In this document: in pieces, positions 39,786 to 48,905 of the stretch | How positions within the stretch are numbered: position 1 is the first letter of the stretch | Layout: each line of letters begins with the position of its first letter | Assembly: GCA_903960915.1 (NCBI GenBank) | Contig: CAJCCO010000107.1 | Location: 26,894 to 90,893 of the forward strand | DNA: 64,000 nucleotides | Reading direction: 5' to 3' | Source: an uncultured beta proteobacterium | GTDB taxonomy: Bacteria > Pseudomonadota > Gammaproteobacteria > Burkholderiales > Burkholderiaceae_C | The notes under the pieces: generated by a model | What the model saw: only the letters and a program-made list of their open reading frames with translations | What the model was told of the DNA's origin: nothing | Database searches by the model: none | Made by a program: the position numbers and the translations under genes

Positions 39786-40493
39786 ATGAAAACACAAATC
39801 GATCACCTGGTCATCGTGGCCAACAACCTGGAACAAGGCGTGCAGTGGTGTGAGGCCACGCTGGGCGTCACGCCTGGCCCCGGCGGCGAGCATGTGCTGT
39901 ACGGCACGCACAACCGCTTGTTCAAAATAGCCACCCCCAGCTACCCGCTGGCTTACCTGGAAATCATTGCCATCGACCCCAACGCCAAGCGTGCCGCTAG
40001 CGCGCCCAATCGCCGCTGGTTTGACATGGACGATGCGAACCTGCAAGCCGCCGTGGCTACCGCACCTCGCTTGGTGCACTTTGTGGCGCAGACCGAAGAT
40101 ATTCACCTGTCGCGCAACGCGCTCAAGGCCCAGGGCATAGACCTGGGGCCGGCCATGCAAGCCAGCCGCCACTCACGCCGCGGCGTGCTGCAATGGCAAA
40201 TCACCGTGCGTGAAGACGGGCAGCGCCTGTTCAACGGCACACTGCCCAGCCTGATTCAGTGGGGCAAGCCCGATGCGGCCGAACCGCTGCGCCTGCACCC
40301 CAGAAACAGCTTGCCCCGCTCGGGTGTGTCGCTGCAAAGCCTGGCCGTCTTGCACCCGACCGCCGCCAAAGTACAAGCGGCGTATGACGAAATCGGGCTT
40401 GCAGGGGTTGCCGTGGAGACCGGTCCAGCCCGTATCGTGGCCACTTTGAACACGCCCAAAGGCGTGGTGCAGTTAGACAGCCACGGGGTGTAG
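39786..40493 (+). CDS. VOC family (glyoxalase-like domain) protein
   Basis: MKTQIDHLVIVANNLEQGVQWCEATLGVTPGPGGEHVLYGTHNRLFKI. Confidence 0.85.
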   Translation: MKTQIDHLVIVANNLEQGVQWCEATLGVTPGPGGEHVLYGTHNRLFKIATPSYPLAYLEIIAIDPNAKRAASAPNRRWFDMDDANLQAAVATAPRLVHFVAQTEDIHLSRNALKAQGIDLGPAMQASRHSRRGVLQWQITVREDGQRLFNGTLPSLIQWGKPDAAEPLRLHPRNSLPRSGVSLQSLAVLHPTAAKVQAAYDEIGLAGVAVETGPARIVATLNTPKGVVQLDSHGV

Positions 40494-41270
40494 CGCGCCC
40501 GGCGCGCCTTGGGCTACGACGCAGTTCACGCCCTGCTCGCGCAGGCGTTGCTCGAAGCCGGGCTCGGGCGGCAGGTCGGTGAACAGGGTGTGGACCACTT
40601 TGAGGGGCGCCATTTCAATCATGGCGGTGCGGCCAAATTTGCTGTGATCCGCCACCAACCAGACCTGGCTGGATTGCTCAACAATGGCCCGGGCCACCAT
40701 GACTTCACGCATGTCGTAGTCGCGCAAGGTGCCGTCGGCGTCCACCCCGCTGATGCCAATCAGGCCAATGTCTACCCTGAATTGCCGGATGAATGCCAAC
40801 GCCGCTTCGCCCACCACGCCCAGGTCTTCATGGCGCACCGTGCCCCCGGCCACCACCACCTCGCACTGGGGGTTGGCGGCCAAGATGCGGGCCACATGCA
40901 GGTTATTGGTCACCACCCGCAGGCCCTGGTGGTGCAAGAGCTCAGCGGCCACCGCCTCAACGGTCGTGCCAATGTTCATGAACAGACTGGCGCCAGGGGG
41001 AATGGCTGCAGCCACCTGCCGGGCAATGTCTTGCTTGGCTTGTGCCTGGGTGCGTTGCCGCTCGGCGTAGGCGATGTTGCGGCTCGAGGAGTCCTTCGCC
41101 CGTACGCCCCCGTGAAACCGCTCCAGCATGGCGGCCTCAGTCAGGCGCTGGATATCGCGCCGGGTAGTTTGCAAGGTGATGCCGAACTGCTCGGCCAGCG
41201 CTTCGGTCTTGACGCTGCCTTGCTCACGCACGGCTTGCAGAATCGCGAGTTGTCGGGGATTGATGGCCAT
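40473..41270 (-). CDS. DeoR/GlpR family transcriptional regulator
   Basis: MAINPRQLAILQAVREQGSVKTEALAEQFGITLQTTRRDIQRLTEAAMLERFHGGV; divergent from glpD. Confidence 0.93.
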   Translation of the reverse strand: MAINPRQLAILQAVREQGSVKTEALAEQFGITLQTTRRDIQRLTEAAMLERFHGGVRAKDSSSRNIAYAERQRTQAQAKQDIARQVAAAIPPGASLFMNIGTTVEAVAAELLHHQGLRVVTNNLHVARILAANPQCEVVVAGGTVRHEDLGVVGEAALAFIRQFRVDIGLIGISGVDADGTLRDYDMREVMVARAIVEQSSQVWLVADHSKFGRTAMIEMAPLKVVHTLFTDLPPEPGFEQRLREQGVNCVVAQGAPGALHPVAV

Positions 41271-41404
41271 TTTTTTAGGCTGTGAAATCTAGGATAGGGG
41301 TCTTCACTGAGAAGCCCCAAGAATACCCGAAAGGTCTGAATCCACTCTATACAATCAAAAAAGAACAATTTAAATCATTAATTTTTGACTTTTTAAGATC
41401 TATT

Positions 41405-42988
41405 GTGAAATTTCCCGAGCTGAACGACGCATCCCCTTCTGCGACTTGTGACCTGTTGGTCATAGGGGGCGGGGCCACGGGCCTGGGGGTGGCCTTGCAG
41501 GCCGCGCTGGAGGGGCGCCGCGTCGTGCTGGTTGAAGCGCGCGACTTTGCCAGCGGCACCTCGTCTCGCTCCACCAAGCTACTGCACGGGGGCGTGCGTT
41601 ACCTGGCGCAGGGTCGCTTGCGTCTGGTGCGGGAAGCGTTGCGGGAACGGGCCACCGTGCTGGGCTTAGCGCCGCACCTGGCGCAGCCCCTGTCTTTTGT
41701 GGTGCCCGCAAGCGGCTGGTTGTCGTGGGCTTGGACGGGCATGGGTTTGAAGGTTTACGAGTGGTTGTCGGGGCGCCTGAGCCTGGGGGCAACGGTGGCC
41801 TTGTCGCGCCAGGCTTTGACGCGCTGCTTGCCCGGCTTGCCGCGGATGGTGGCGCGTTCTGTGGGCGGCATGCGGTATTGGGATGGCCAATTTGAAGACG
41901 CCCGGCTGGCCCTGGCGCTGGCTAAAACCGCCCGACAGGCGGGTGCCAGTCTGCACAACCACACCCGTGTGACCGCCTTGACGCCTTCGCAGCAGTGCTG
42001 GCAAGTCAGCTTGCTCGATGAGCACTCGGGAGAGGCGCTGACGGTGAAGGCGCTTTGCGTGGTCAATGCCGCCGGTGTTTGGGTAGACGCTTTACGCCGC
42101 ATGGCTCTGTCGCATGGGGCCGGTGCGCAACCGGTGAAGGCGCTGGTCAAGCCCAGCCAAGGCGTGCACATCGTTGTCTCGCGGACGTGTTTACCCCTTG
42201 ATGAAGCCGTGCTGATTCCCCGCACCAGCGATGGCCGTGTGTTGTTTGCCGTGCCCTGGTTGGGCTCTACCGTGATTGGAACAACCGACACGCCGCGCAA
42301 CGATGCCCCGCAAGACCCCTTGCCGTTGCAGGAAGAGCTTGATTTCTTGTTTCGGGAAAGCCACAAGTCCTTAGGTATCTCGCTGCAGCCAGCCGACGTA
42401 CGCAGCGTTTGGGTTGGGCTGAGGCCCTTGGTAGATGCCAGCGATGCGGGCGCCACCAGCCAAATTTCGCGCGAACACCTGATTTGTCGCGAGGCCCGCG
42501 GGCTGTTCACCGTGACCGGTGGCAAGTGGACCACCTACCGCGTCATGGCCGAAGAGGTCATGCAGGCGATTCAATCGCATGCTGATTTGCCGCCCGCGCC
42601 ACCAGGCTCCGGGGACACGCCACACCACCGGTTGGTGGGCGCGCCAGAGGCAAATGACATTCAGCAGCCCATCAGCGCGGCGCCCGGACTTCATTTGTGG
42701 GGCACTGAAGCCGGGCAAGTACTGGCGCTGCCGGGCGCACTCCATGTTTTGGGCATGGGACTGACCGAGGCCATGGTGCGTTTTGCGGCTCGCCACGAGT
42801 GGGCTGTCACGGTTGAGGATATGCTTGCGCGTCGTTGGCGAGCGTTGTTTCTGGATGCGCGGCAGGCCGCCCTCATGGCCCCCGCAGTGGCCACCTTGTT
42901 GCAAGCGGAAACCGGCATAGACCCAAGGCTGGATGATTTTCTTGAACTGTGCAAGCGCTATACGCTGACGGACTCCCAGATAGGCTGA
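41405..42988 (+). CDS. glpD: Glycerol-3-phosphate dehydrogenase (FAD)
   Basis: CDLLVIGGGATGLGVALQAALEGRRVVLVEARDFASGTSSRSTKLLHGGVRYL; GGKWTTYRVMAEE. ORF opens at 41282; GTG start at 41405 favoured. Confidence 0.92.
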   Translation: MKFPELNDASPSATCDLLVIGGGATGLGVALQAALEGRRVVLVEARDFASGTSSRSTKLLHGGVRYLAQGRLRLVREALRERATVLGLAPHLAQPLSFVVPASGWLSWAWTGMGLKVYEWLSGRLSLGATVALSRQALTRCLPGLPRMVARSVGGMRYWDGQFEDARLALALAKTARQAGASLHNHTRVTALTPSQQCWQVSLLDEHSGEALTVKALCVVNAAGVWVDALRRMALSHGAGAQPVKALVKPSQGVHIVVSRTCLPLDEAVLIPRTSDGRVLFAVPWLGSTVIGTTDTPRNDAPQDPLPLQEELDFLFRESHKSLGISLQPADVRSVWVGLRPLVDASDAGATSQISREHLICREARGLFTVTGGKWTTYRVMAEEVMQAIQSHADLPPAPPGSGDTPHHRLVGAPEANDIQQPISAAPGLHLWGTEAGQVLALPGALHVLGMGLTEAMVRFAARHEWAVTVEDMLARRWRALFLDARQAALMAPAVATLLQAETGIDPRLDDFLELCKRYTLTDSQIG

Positions 42989-43012
42989 TTTTTCAGACTA
43001 TTTTTCAGACTA
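42989..43012. repeat. Two tandem copies of tttttcagacta between glpD and the Gfo/Idh/MocA gene
   Basis: Read directly immediately after the glpD stop. Confidence 0.9.
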
Positions 43013-43037
43013 TTTTTTAACCACGACACTTCGAAAG

Positions 43038-44195
43038 TTGGCTTTGAACACCACCACATCTGCCCCTGCCACCACACGCTACGGCATCATTGGCTGCGGC
43101 ATGATGGGTCAAGAGCATTTGCGCAACATCGCCTTGTTGCCCGGTGCACAGGTCACGCGCATTTTTGAGCCCGATGCGGCCATGCTGGCCAGCAGTCTGG
43201 CGCTGGCCCCCGGCGCGCAAAGCGCAGCCAGTCTGGCTGAAGTGGTGCTGTCCCCCGACGTGGATTGCCTGCTCATCACCAGCCCCAACTTTTGCCACGC
43301 GGACCAGTTGCGCGAAATTGCCCGCTTGCGCCCGCTGCCGCTGCTGCTAGAAAAACCTGCCTGCACCCAGCTCGACGATGTGCACAGCCTGGCCGCCTTG
43401 CAGGCCAGCTACCCGGCACCCATTTGGGTGGCCATGGAATACCGCTACATGCCACCCGTTGCGCTGCTGGCGCAAGAGGTGCATGGCCAGCGCCATACCG
43501 GGCCCCTCAAGATGCTCACCATCCGTGAGCACCGCTTTCCCTTCTTGGTCAAAGTGGGCGACTGGAACCGTTTCAACCGGTACACCGGCGGCACGCTGGT
43601 TGAAAAGTGCTGCCACTTTTTTGACCTGATGCGCCACCTGACCCAAAGTGAGCCGGTGCGTGTGTACGCCTCGGCCGGGGTGGACCACAACCACCGGGAT
43701 GAAACCTACCCCGAGGGCACGCCTGACATTCTGGACAACGCCTACGTGATGGTGGATTTCGCCTCTGGTCAGCGTGCCATGCTGGAGCTCTGCATGTTTG
43801 CCGAAGGGGCCCGCTATCAGGAAGAAATTACAGGGGTGGGCCCTTTGGGCAAGGTCGAATGCTTTGTACCCGGCCCCGGGCGCTTTTGGCCCCCGCATTT
43901 GGGCGAGGCCCCGGTGCCTAAAGTGGTCATCAGTCCACGCCATCCCAAAGGCCCGCGTGAGCTGGAGGTGCCGGTTGACCCGGTGGCCCTGGCCGCTGGC
44001 GACCACAATGGTTCGACTTTGTACCAACACCAAAAATTCAATGCCGTGGTGCGGGGCCAAGGCACGGTCGAGGTGGGTTTGCGCGACGGACTGATCGCTG
44101 TGGTCATGGGTTTGGCTGCGCAGGAATCAGCCCGCACCGGGCAGGCGATTGACCTGACCAGCGGTCATTACGCCTTGTCTGAGCTGATGGGCTGA
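43038..44195 (+). CDS. Gfo/Idh/MocA family NAD(P)-dependent oxidoreductase or NAD-dependent glycosidase
   Basis: YGIIGCGMMGQEHLRNIALLPGAQVTRIFEPD; LLLEKPACT; MEYRYMPP; YTGGTLVEKCCHFFDLM. Confidence 0.88.
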   Translation: MALNTTTSAPATTRYGIIGCGMMGQEHLRNIALLPGAQVTRIFEPDAAMLASSLALAPGAQSAASLAEVVLSPDVDCLLITSPNFCHADQLREIARLRPLPLLLEKPACTQLDDVHSLAALQASYPAPIWVAMEYRYMPPVALLAQEVHGQRHTGPLKMLTIREHRFPFLVKVGDWNRFNRYTGGTLVEKCCHFFDLMRHLTQSEPVRVYASAGVDHNHRDETYPEGTPDILDNAYVMVDFASGQRAMLELCMFAEGARYQEEITGVGPLGKVECFVPGPGRFWPPHLGEAPVPKVVISPRHPKGPRELEVPVDPVALAAGDHNGSTLYQHQKFNAVVRGQGTVEVGLRDGLIAVVMGLAAQESARTGQAIDLTSGHYALSELMG

Positions 44196-44412
44196 GCATG
44201 TTGCCCCTTCCATCTTCAGGCTATGCTTATCACACGGCGGGCAGCGAGCTCTCCAAACTTGGCATAAGCCCTCAGAAAGAGGGGCTAGCGTATTTGTATC
44301 CAGGTTGCTGGTTAGAAAAGCCCATAGGGCACGGTGTTTATTCTTGGCAAATAGTCCAAGGATGACGAGATTTATTTCTGTATTTTTATCACGCTAAAAA
44401 AGAGGAGTCATC

Positions 44413-45690
44413 ATGAAAGTTTTCCGAATTCTTCCACTGGCCTTGGCCTTGGGTTCTGTCCTGTCGTTAGGCCATAACCTGGCGCAGGCTGGAGAAATAC
44501 GTGTCATGTGCTACCAGGACGGCATCGAGTGCGAGGTCACCTCCGATTTGGCCAAACGCTTTGAAGCGCAGAACCCCGGCACCAAAGTCATCGTCGACAC
44601 CGTGCCCTACAAAACCATCGTGGAACAGTTGCCCGTGCAACTCGCTGCAGGCCAAGGCCCGGATATTGCCCGCGTGACCGACCTGGGCGGCATGTCGAAG
44701 TTCTACATGGACATTTCAGCCCACGTGAAAGACCGTAAATATTGGGATGCCAACTTTGGCACCACCGCCCCCTGGCTGCGCCCCGCACCCGCCGACCGTG
44801 GCATTTACGGTTTCATGTCCCAATTGACCATGACCGGCCCTTACGTCAACAAGACTTTGTTTGAGCAGGCCAAAGTGCCCATGCCTGGCGCCAAAGCCTC
44901 ATGGGACGAGTGGATGGACGCCGCCCGCAAAGTGGCCAAAGCCACCCAGACCAAAGCCGCTGTGGCGTGGGACCGTTCGGGTCACCGCTTTGCTGGTCCA
45001 GCCATCAGCTACGGCGCCAAACTATTTGATGCACAGGGCAACCCTGTCATTGATGAAGGTTACAAATCTACCGTCAGCAAATTCGTGGCCTGGCACAAAG
45101 ACGGCACCATGCTGCGCGAAGTCTGGGCTGGCTCGGGTGGCTCCACCTATGCCGACTCCATCGGCGAGTTCATTAACGGCAACGTGGTGATGGTGTTGTC
45201 GGGTAGCTGGCAGATCAACCGCTTGCAAAAAGACGTGGGCAACAAGTTTGACTGGCTGGCGGTGCCCAACCCCTGCGGCCCAGCGGCTTGCACCGGCATT
45301 CCTGGAGGCGCCGCCTGGGTGGCACTGAAGACCAGCAAGTCGCCCAAAGAGGTGGGTGCCTTTCTCGACTTCATGGCTTCTGAAGCGGCTTACACAGAGT
45401 TCAGTGCGCGCACCAACAACATTCCCGCACATGCCGGTCTGGCCAAAAAAGGCGTGAACTACGCCAGCGCCTTACCCAGTGCCAAGGCGGCTCTGGGGGT
45501 ATTTGGCAGCGGCGTGGCCAACTTGGCGCCTGTTGCCTACCAATTCCAGGGCTACAAGTTCAACCGCGCCATCATGCTGCCCACGGTGGCGCGGGTGACC
45601 CAGGCCATCGTGGGTGAGATGGGAACGGACGAAGCGGTCAGCAAGATCAGTGCGGACATGCAAGATGCCGTGAAACAAGCACAAAAGTAA
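44413..45690 (+). CDS. Carbohydrate ABC transporter substrate-binding protein
   Basis: Signal peptide, AGQGPDIARVTDLGGMSKFYMDIS, MSQLTMTGPYVNKTLFEQA; adjacent permeases. Confidence 0.92.
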   Translation: MKVFRILPLALALGSVLSLGHNLAQAGEIRVMCYQDGIECEVTSDLAKRFEAQNPGTKVIVDTVPYKTIVEQLPVQLAAGQGPDIARVTDLGGMSKFYMDISAHVKDRKYWDANFGTTAPWLRPAPADRGIYGFMSQLTMTGPYVNKTLFEQAKVPMPGAKASWDEWMDAARKVAKATQTKAAVAWDRSGHRFAGPAISYGAKLFDAQGNPVIDEGYKSTVSKFVAWHKDGTMLREVWAGSGGSTYADSIGEFINGNVVMVLSGSWQINRLQKDVGNKFDWLAVPNPCGPAACTGIPGGAAWVALKTSKSPKEVGAFLDFMASEAAYTEFSARTNNIPAHAGLAKKGVNYASALPSAKAALGVFGSGVANLAPVAYQFQGYKFNRAIMLPTVARVTQAIVGEMGTDEAVSKISADMQDAVKQAQK

Positions 45691-45698
45691 GGCGCCCG

Positions 45699-45742
45699 GT
45701 CTGGAGGCGATGCTGCCCGCGCGGGTGGCGTTGTCTCCAGAC
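45699..45742 (+). other. Intercistronic 20-bp stem-loop between the substrate-binding protein and first permease genes
   Basis: gtctggaggcgatgctgcccg cg-centred cgcgggtggcgttgtctccagac: continuous stem allowing G-U pairs, GCGC tetraloop at 45719..45722. Confidence 0.85.
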
Positions 45743-45800
45743 GTTCTTTCGCAGCCCTACCTTGGTGCTGTCTTCTCCTGTCTGTGTCTAAAGGCCGCTC

Positions 45801-46778
45801 GTGCAAGTTTTGTCGATTTTTTTCAATGGACTGGAGCCCCTTTTCAGGCTCGCGCAGCGTTGGCTGGGGCCGTCCCGGCTGGGGTGGTTGTTTGTGGCCC
45901 CCAATTTGATCGTGTTTGGCCTGTTCACTTTTTTGCCCATTCTGATCAATCTGGTTTACGCCACCACCGGCGGTGTCAACCTCATGCCGGCACAGCGGCC
46001 CTACACGGGCGCTGAAAACTTCCAGATTCTGTTTGAATGCCGCGATTATTTTGACCTGTCGACCTGCCGGAAAGACGTTTTCTGGCGTGCCATGTTCAAC
46101 ACCGTCAAGTTCAGTTTGTTCCAAGTCGGGTTGATGGTTTTGTTTTCCCTGCTGACCGCGCTGGTGCTCAACCGCAAGATCATCGGGCGCGGGTTTTGGC
46201 GTGGCGTGTACTTTTATCCGGTCTTGCTGTCCCCCGTGGTGGTGGCCCTGATCTGGAAGTGGCTGCTGCAAAGCCAAGGCGCTTTCAACGCGGGCTTGCT
46301 CGCGCTGGACCTGCCCGTGGTCGAGTGGCTGACTGATGCAGGCTGGGCTTTTTTCTGGACTGTTTTTGTGTCGATCTGGGCGCACATGGGTTTTTACACC
46401 CTGATTCTGCTGGCCGGACTGCAGGCTATTCCCGGCGACCTTTATGAGGCCGCTCAGCTGGACCGTGCCAGCCCCATGCGCACGTTGACGCGCATCACCC
46501 TGCCCTTGCTGATGCCCAATTTGATTGTGGTGCTGGTGCTGGCCGCCATCCGTGCGGTTCAGGTATTTGACGAGGTGTTTGTGCTGACCGGTGGCGGGCC
46601 GGGTTCGGCCACCACCTTCATCGTGCAATTCATCTACCAGACCGGTTTTTCCGAGCAAATCCATTTATACGGTCTGGCCGCCGCCGCCTCTTTGGCCCTG
46701 GCATTTTTCCTGATTGTGCTGACGCTGGCGCAACTGCGCCTGACCCGGGCCAGCCAGGCTGGACACAAGGTGAAATGA
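45801..46778 (+). CDS. Sugar ABC transporter permease (UgpA/MalF-like)
   Basis: GDLYEAAQLDRASPMRTLTRITLPLLMPNLIVVLVLAAIRAVQVFDEVFVLTGGGPGSATTF (EAA loop). Confidence 0.93.
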   Translation: MQVLSIFFNGLEPLFRLAQRWLGPSRLGWLFVAPNLIVFGLFTFLPILINLVYATTGGVNLMPAQRPYTGAENFQILFECRDYFDLSTCRKDVFWRAMFNTVKFSLFQVGLMVLFSLLTALVLNRKIIGRGFWRGVYFYPVLLSPVVVALIWKWLLQSQGAFNAGLLALDLPVVEWLTDAGWAFFWTVFVSIWAHMGFYTLILLAGLQAIPGDLYEAAQLDRASPMRTLTRITLPLLMPNLIVVLVLAAIRAVQVFDEVFVLTGGGPGSATTFIVQFIYQTGFSEQIHLYGLAAAASLALAFFLIVLTLAQLRLTRASQAGHKVK

Positions 46779-46779
46779 C

Positions 46780-47829
46780 ATGAAGTCGCTCAGTTTTTTC
46801 TGGCTCACACGGGGCCGCCAACGCTTGCACTGGACCGATGTGCTCAGCTACGCCTACCTGCTGGTTGGCTTGTTCGTGATGTTCGCGCCCGTCTTGTGGC
46901 TGGTCATGTCCTCGTTCAAGACCGAGTCCGCCATTGGCCAGTTTCCACCCACTTTTTTGCCCTACAGCCAGAAAACCGTGGTGGTGGCCGGCCATGACAA
47001 GCCGCTGCCTTTGTTCAAGGTGGCCGTTGCAGGGGGCGCACCCAAAGAGTTGGCCCAGATCAGCCGCATCGGCATCATGGCCAACATGGTGGATCCAGCC
47101 CAACCGGGCGAGTCGGTGCAGGTCAATATTCGGGACCGCGTGCCGGTGAATGAATTGAAGTTTGCCACCAACAACTATTCCGATTTATTTGGCAAATTCA
47201 CCTTTGGCACCTACCTCTGGAACAGTGTGTTCATCACCGTGGTGGCCACGCTGCTGACCTTGCTGTTTAACTCGATGGCGGCATTTGCCCTGTCCAAATT
47301 TCAGTTCAAGGGCCAGAAGGCGGTGTTCCTGCTGATTATTGCCACCCTGATGATTCCGCCCACCATCATCCTCGTGCCGGTGTTTCTGGTTATCAACTCG
47401 GTCAACCTGCTGAACAGTCTTTGGGGCGTCATTTTGCCGGCTGTGGCCACGCCCACCGGGGTGTTTTTGCTTCGGCAATACATGCTGACCATTCCCGATG
47501 AGCTGATTGAAGCGGCCCGAATGGACCACGCCAGCGAGTGGCGCATTTATTGGCGCATTGTCTTGCCTTTGTCAGCGCCAGCGCTGGCGGTGCTGGCCAT
47601 TTTTTCGGTAATGTGGCGCTGGAACGATTTCCTGCTGCCTTTGATTGTCTTGTCCAAAAGTGAATTTTTTACCCTGCAACTTGCGCTCAACGCCTTCCAG
47701 GGTGAACTCAATACCCAGTGGCACTACCTGCTGGCAATGACTGTGATCACGCTGCTGCCCATCACGCTGGTGTTTGCCTTCTTGCAACGTTACATCACCA
47801 CCGGCATTGCCAGTGCGGGTGTGAAGTAA
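46780..47829 (+). CDS. Carbohydrate ABC transporter permease (UgpE/MalG-like)
   Basis: DELIEAARMDHASEWRIYWRIVLPLSAPALAVLAIFSVMWRWNDFLLPLIVL. Confidence 0.93.
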   Translation: MKSLSFFWLTRGRQRLHWTDVLSYAYLLVGLFVMFAPVLWLVMSSFKTESAIGQFPPTFLPYSQKTVVVAGHDKPLPLFKVAVAGGAPKELAQISRIGIMANMVDPAQPGESVQVNIRDRVPVNELKFATNNYSDLFGKFTFGTYLWNSVFITVVATLLTLLFNSMAAFALSKFQFKGQKAVFLLIIATLMIPPTIILVPVFLVINSVNLLNSLWGVILPAVATPTGVFLLRQYMLTIPDELIEAARMDHASEWRIYWRIVLPLSAPALAVLAIFSVMWRWNDFLLPLIVLSKSEFFTLQLALNAFQGELNTQWHYLLAMTVITLLPITLVFAFLQRYITTGIASAGVK

Positions 47830-47864
47830 CCCCTCCCTACAGACCTGATTGAATTGAGCCCACT

Positions 47865-48905
47865 GTGTCCACTTTAGAACTACGCGCCATCGAAAAATCG
47901 TTCGACCAGACCCACGTTATCCACGGCGTCGACTTGCAAGTGGCGCACGGCGAATTTGTGGTGTTCGTCGGCCCCTCGGGTTGCGGAAAGTCCACGCTGC
48001 TGCGGATGATCGCGGGCCTTGACACACCGACCCGAGGTGATCTGCTGATAGACGGCGTGCGTGTGAATGATATTGGTGCGGCAGACCGCGGCTGCGCCAT
48101 GGTGTTCCAGTCTTACGCGCTCTACCCGCACATGACGGTGTACGCCAACATGGCCTTCGGCCTCGAAAACGCCCACGTTCCCAAGGCTGAAATTGCCCAG
48201 AAGGTCAACGATGCGGCCGCCCTGCTGCGCCTGGACGCCATGCTCCAGCGCAAGCCCACCCAGCTGTCTGGCGGGCAGCGGCAGCGGGTGGCCATTGGCC
48301 GTGCGATTGTGCGCAACCCGAAAATATTCTTGTTTGATGAACCCTTGTCCAACCTGGACGCGGAACTGCGCGTTTCCATGCGTGCCGAGTTGCGTGAACT
48401 ACACCAGCGCCTGGGTGCAACCATGGTGTACGTGACCCACGACCAGGTGGAAGCCATGACCATGGCCGACAAAATTGTGGTGCTCAGAGCCGGGCGCATT
48501 GAGCAAATGGGCACCCCCCGGGCACTCTATGAGGCGCCCGCCAATGTCTTTGTGGCAGGCTTCATGGGCAGCCCCCGAATGAACTTCATCCCTGCGAGCA
48601 CAGCACGAACAGCGTCGTCACTGCTACCCTGGGTGCCGGCCCAGGCCCAGCAGGTGGGCATACGCCCCGAGCATTGGATGACTTGCAGCCAGGGCGATGG
48701 ACTGGCCCTGCAGGTTAAAGGAACCGAGTACCTGGGGGCGCAACGTTTGTTGCATGGTTTGCTGGCAGATGGCACCCGCGTCGAGGTGTTGATCGAAGGC
48801 GAGAGCGCCCCGCAGCCGGGTGATCTGATGTACTTCACCACCCGCCCCGACCGCTTGCATGCTTTTGATGCCAATGAACAACGCATGACGCAGGTGATGG
48901 CATGA
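47865..48905 (+). CDS. ABC transporter ATP-binding protein, UgpC/MalK family
   Basis: GPSGCGKSTLLRMIAGLD, QLSGGQRQRVAIGRAIVRNPKIFLFDEPLSNLDAELRVSMRAEL. Confidence 0.95.
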   Translation: MSTLELRAIEKSFDQTHVIHGVDLQVAHGEFVVFVGPSGCGKSTLLRMIAGLDTPTRGDLLIDGVRVNDIGAADRGCAMVFQSYALYPHMTVYANMAFGLENAHVPKAEIAQKVNDAAALLRLDAMLQRKPTQLSGGQRQRVAIGRAIVRNPKIFLFDEPLSNLDAELRVSMRAELRELHQRLGATMVYVTHDQVEAMTMADKIVVLRAGRIEQMGTPRALYEAPANVFVAGFMGSPRMNFIPASTARTASSLLPWVPAQAQQVGIRPEHWMTCSQGDGLALQVKGTEYLGAQRLLHGLLADGTRVEVLIEGESAPQPGDLMYFTTRPDRLHAFDANEQRMTQVMA

